This document shows positions 14,473-16,060 of a DNA stretch of 16,060 bases, one piece after another (positions within the stretch are counted from its first letter, which is position 1; every line of letters starts with the position of its first letter). The notes below the pieces were generated by a model. The model made no database searches. It was not told where the DNA came from and saw only the letters and a list, made by a program, of their open reading frames with translations. Position numbers and translations under genes: made by a program. The stretch is from the NCBI GenBank assembly GCA_902803245.1, contig CADCPJ010000201.1, positions 1-16,060 of the forward strand, written 5' to 3'. The DNA comes from an uncultured Lachnospiraceae bacterium. Lineage in GTDB: Bacteria; Bacillota; Clostridia; Lachnospirales; Lachnospiraceae.

Positions 14473-15840
14473 TTAAGATGCGAGCACGTTCTTCAGGCAC
14501 TTTCTCTCAAGGATGATGCTGAGAGTGCACCACACGATCTGGCTGCTCAGCGATGCGAGCCAGATGCCCCAGACCCCCATGTTCAGGAACTTCGTTGTGA
14601 CAAATGCCACTGCCGGGCTGATGACGAGCACGCAGAGCGTCGCCATGATCCTCGGGGATTTGACATCTCCCATACTGCGCATCGCACCGACATTGATGAT
14701 GCGGACGATCTGAAGAAGCGTCAGGGCAGCAGCGATATAGGTATAGGAGATGCCCTGTGAGATGGCTTCCTCGTCACTGAAGAACATGCCGTAGAAGGGG
14801 CGCGCCCCGAGGAGGTAGATGGCGCTTAAGACTATGGCTAACACTATGCCGGTGATCCGGCACAGCCGGATATACTGCTCCATGTCGCGGTACTTCTTCG
14901 CACCCATGGTCCGGCCGGCCAGCGTGACCACTGCGGCCTGGAGGCCGTCCCCAAAGGAAAAGGAGTAATTGAGGAGGAGCATCGTGACGGAGTAGACGGC
15001 GGTCAGGTCCGATGACAGCCCGGAAAGGATGATGCTGGACAGCAGGAAACCGATGCGGGTAAACAGGTTCTCCATAATGGTATTGCCCGCTTTCGAGCGG
15101 ATGTTCTTCGATATTTCCCGGTTCTTCTTTAGGTGAAATATTCCCTTGACGGTGAGGAAATCATTCTTCCTGGAGATCATTATGATGCTGATGATGCAGG
15201 CGGCGGCCATGCCGCACACGGTGCCCAGAGCGTCGCCCACGACGCCGAGCTTCGGGAACCCCAGGTGGCCTTCGATCAGCAGGTAGTTGACGAACACGTC
15301 GACGACCCCCATGGCGATGCTGGAGATCAGCGTAAGTCTCGTCTTTCCGATGCCTCTCATCGCAGAGTTCAGCACGATGGACACGGCATTGAACACAAGG
15401 AAGGCCATGATGATCCGGAAAAAGCTGATGGACATGTCGATGGTATCGGCCTGCTGGCTGCACAGCCTCATGATGGGCTCCGCAAAAATGCTGGCGAGAA
15501 TACCGATGCCAAGAGAGAGAACCAGCGCCAGGCGGAGAATCCTCTGGAAATAGCTGTTGGCCTCATCTTTGTCCTTTCTGCCGAGAGACTGGGCCACGAA
15601 AACCGACACGGCGGTCCCCAGGGCGTAAAAGATGGACAGAATGATGAGCTTCGGCTGCGAAGTAAAGGAAACCGCCGACACGGCTCCCTTGCCGAGGCCC
15701 GAGATCATCTTGGTATCGATGGTGCCGATCACTACGGAGACAATGCTCTCGATCACGGCCGGGAAGCCGATCGCTGCGATTTCCTTCAGCTTGGCTGTGC
15801 GCCCTTCCCGGTCTGCATCCCCACGTATCGCTCCCTGCAT
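14473..15840 (-). CDS. MATE-family multidrug/Na+ antiporter
   Basis: A 455-residue integral membrane transporter of the MATE family, made of two homologous six-helix halves. The first half holds the typical start (EIAAIGFPAVIESIVSVVIGTIDTKMISGLG), SQPKLIILSIFYALGTAVSVFVAQSLGRKD, and SAMRGIGKTRLTLISS. The equivalents in the second half are AAVVTLAGRTMGAKKYRDME and GAMRSMGDVKSPRIM. Members export cationic compounds or metabolites in exchange for Na+ or H+; the substrate here is unknown. The start at 15840 is preceded on the minus strand by an AAGGAAAGGAA purine run with suitable spacing. No regulator gene is adjacent within the window. The C-terminus ends 34 bases from the convergent hydrolase gene. 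Confidence 0.93.
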   Translation of the reverse strand: MQGAIRGDADREGRTAKLKEIAAIGFPAVIESIVSVVIGTIDTKMISGLGKGAVSAVSFTSQPKLIILSIFYALGTAVSVFVAQSLGRKDKDEANSYFQRILRLALVLSLGIGILASIFAEPIMRLCSQQADTIDMSISFFRIIMAFLVFNAVSIVLNSAMRGIGKTRLTLISSIAMGVVDVFVNYLLIEGHLGFPKLGVVGDALGTVCGMAAACIISIIMISRKNDFLTVKGIFHLKKNREISKNIRSKAGNTIMENLFTRIGFLLSSIILSGLSSDLTAVYSVTMLLLNYSFSFGDGLQAAVVTLAGRTMGAKKYRDMEQYIRLCRITGIVLAIVLSAIYLLGARPFYGMFFSDEEAISQGISYTYIAAALTLLQIVRIINVGAMRSMGDVKSPRIMATLCVLVISPAVAFVTTKFLNMGVWGIWLASLSSQIVWCTLSIILERKCLKNVLAS

Positions 15841-16060
15841 GGATCCATTCCTTTCCTTATGGAGCCGGACGGATCCGGCCCCTTATCTGCCCGCACCATT
15901 TTTAAGAGGAGCTTAAAACCGCAAGGCGCCTTAAGCGCCGGGGTGCTGAACAGCTGCATGTTTTTTTGCGTATCAATTTATCTTATCACATTTTAGCGGA
16001 ATGGGATACTGTCGCCCATTGAAACCCGCAGCAAAAGATGGTACTGTGAAAGCGCAGCAA
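15841..16060 (-). promoter_or_regulatory. Upstream region of the MATE gene
   Basis: 220 bases without a credible gene. Reading toward the MATE gene it holds an A/T-rich stretch with TAAAAT and TAAGAT boxes (about 15975-15995) that could serve as a -10 but lacks a good -35. Next comes the repeated 18-mer (15940-15957), then a GGCGC/GCGCC hairpin (15925-15939). Last is a 6-bp GCCGGA/TCCGGC hairpin with a 4-base loop (15864-15879), 23 bases before the start codon. Confidence 0.4.
15940..15957. repeat. Intergenic motif GGGGTGCTGAACAGCTGC (copy 2)
   Basis: Matches the 18-mer at 1749-1766 at 16 of 18 positions, both differences being C/T transitions. It follows the GGCGC/GCGCC hairpin and precedes a seven-T run (15961-15967). 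No function is assigned. Confidence 0.4.

Noticed and set aside
15133..15996. Plus-strand ORF of 287 codons opposite the MATE gene
   Set aside because: The composition (Asp/His/Gly-rich) and absence of motifs indicate a shadow of the MATE coding frame; it also runs into the MATE leader.

Overview
The window looks like a chromosomal segment of a fairly GC-rich Bacillota, most likely a Clostridia/Lachnospiraceae gut-type bacterium. The reasons are the strong purine-rich ribosome binding sites, the gene families (a serC–DUF1015 pair, a 5TM-LYT/PP2C phosphatase, a Clostridia-type LysA) and a tRNA-Leu without an encoded CCA. This assignment comes from reading protein families, not from a database search. 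I see no insertion sequence, phage, integrase or CRISPR array. No gene-free stretch exceeds about 230 bases.

Layout. (1) Bases 1-1712: the 3' end of serC, then a DUF1015 gene, closed by a clean terminator at 1805-1839; probably the tail of a serine biosynthesis operon. (2) 1934-3289: a polytopic membrane protein resembling GT-C glycosyltransferases. (3) 3365-5546: trpS followed one base later by a metallo-beta-lactamase/beta-CASP hydrolase. (4) 5587-6738: a beta-propeller lactonase-family protein, a 10-bp purine tandem repeat, and a strong terminator. (5) 6839-7882 on the minus strand: aroC. (6) 8113-9141: a rhomboid-like membrane protein without the protease motifs but with a C-terminal Cys/His zinc-binding module, behind a perfect consensus sigma-A promoter and a repeat-containing leader. 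(7) 9233-10510: a diaminopimelate-decarboxylase-type PLP enzyme. (8) 10618-10701: tRNA-Leu(CAA) with its own terminator. (9) 10880-13291: an 803-residue membrane PP2C/SpoIIE-type phosphatase, with terminator. (10) 13419-14438: an alpha/beta hydrolase. (11) 14473-15840 on the minus strand: a MATE transporter, with a 220-base leader reaching the window end.

Most of the window is amino-acid metabolism housekeeping (serine, chorismate, lysine, Trp-tRNA and Leu-tRNA), interspersed with signalling and envelope genes. The less ordinary items are: the DUF1015 protein as a possible serine/phosphoserine enzyme; the zinc-finger pseudo-rhomboid and its switch-like leader; the trpS-coupled beta-CASP protein; the phased repeats and perfect hairpin before tRNA-Leu; and an 18-base intergenic motif present at both ends of the window.
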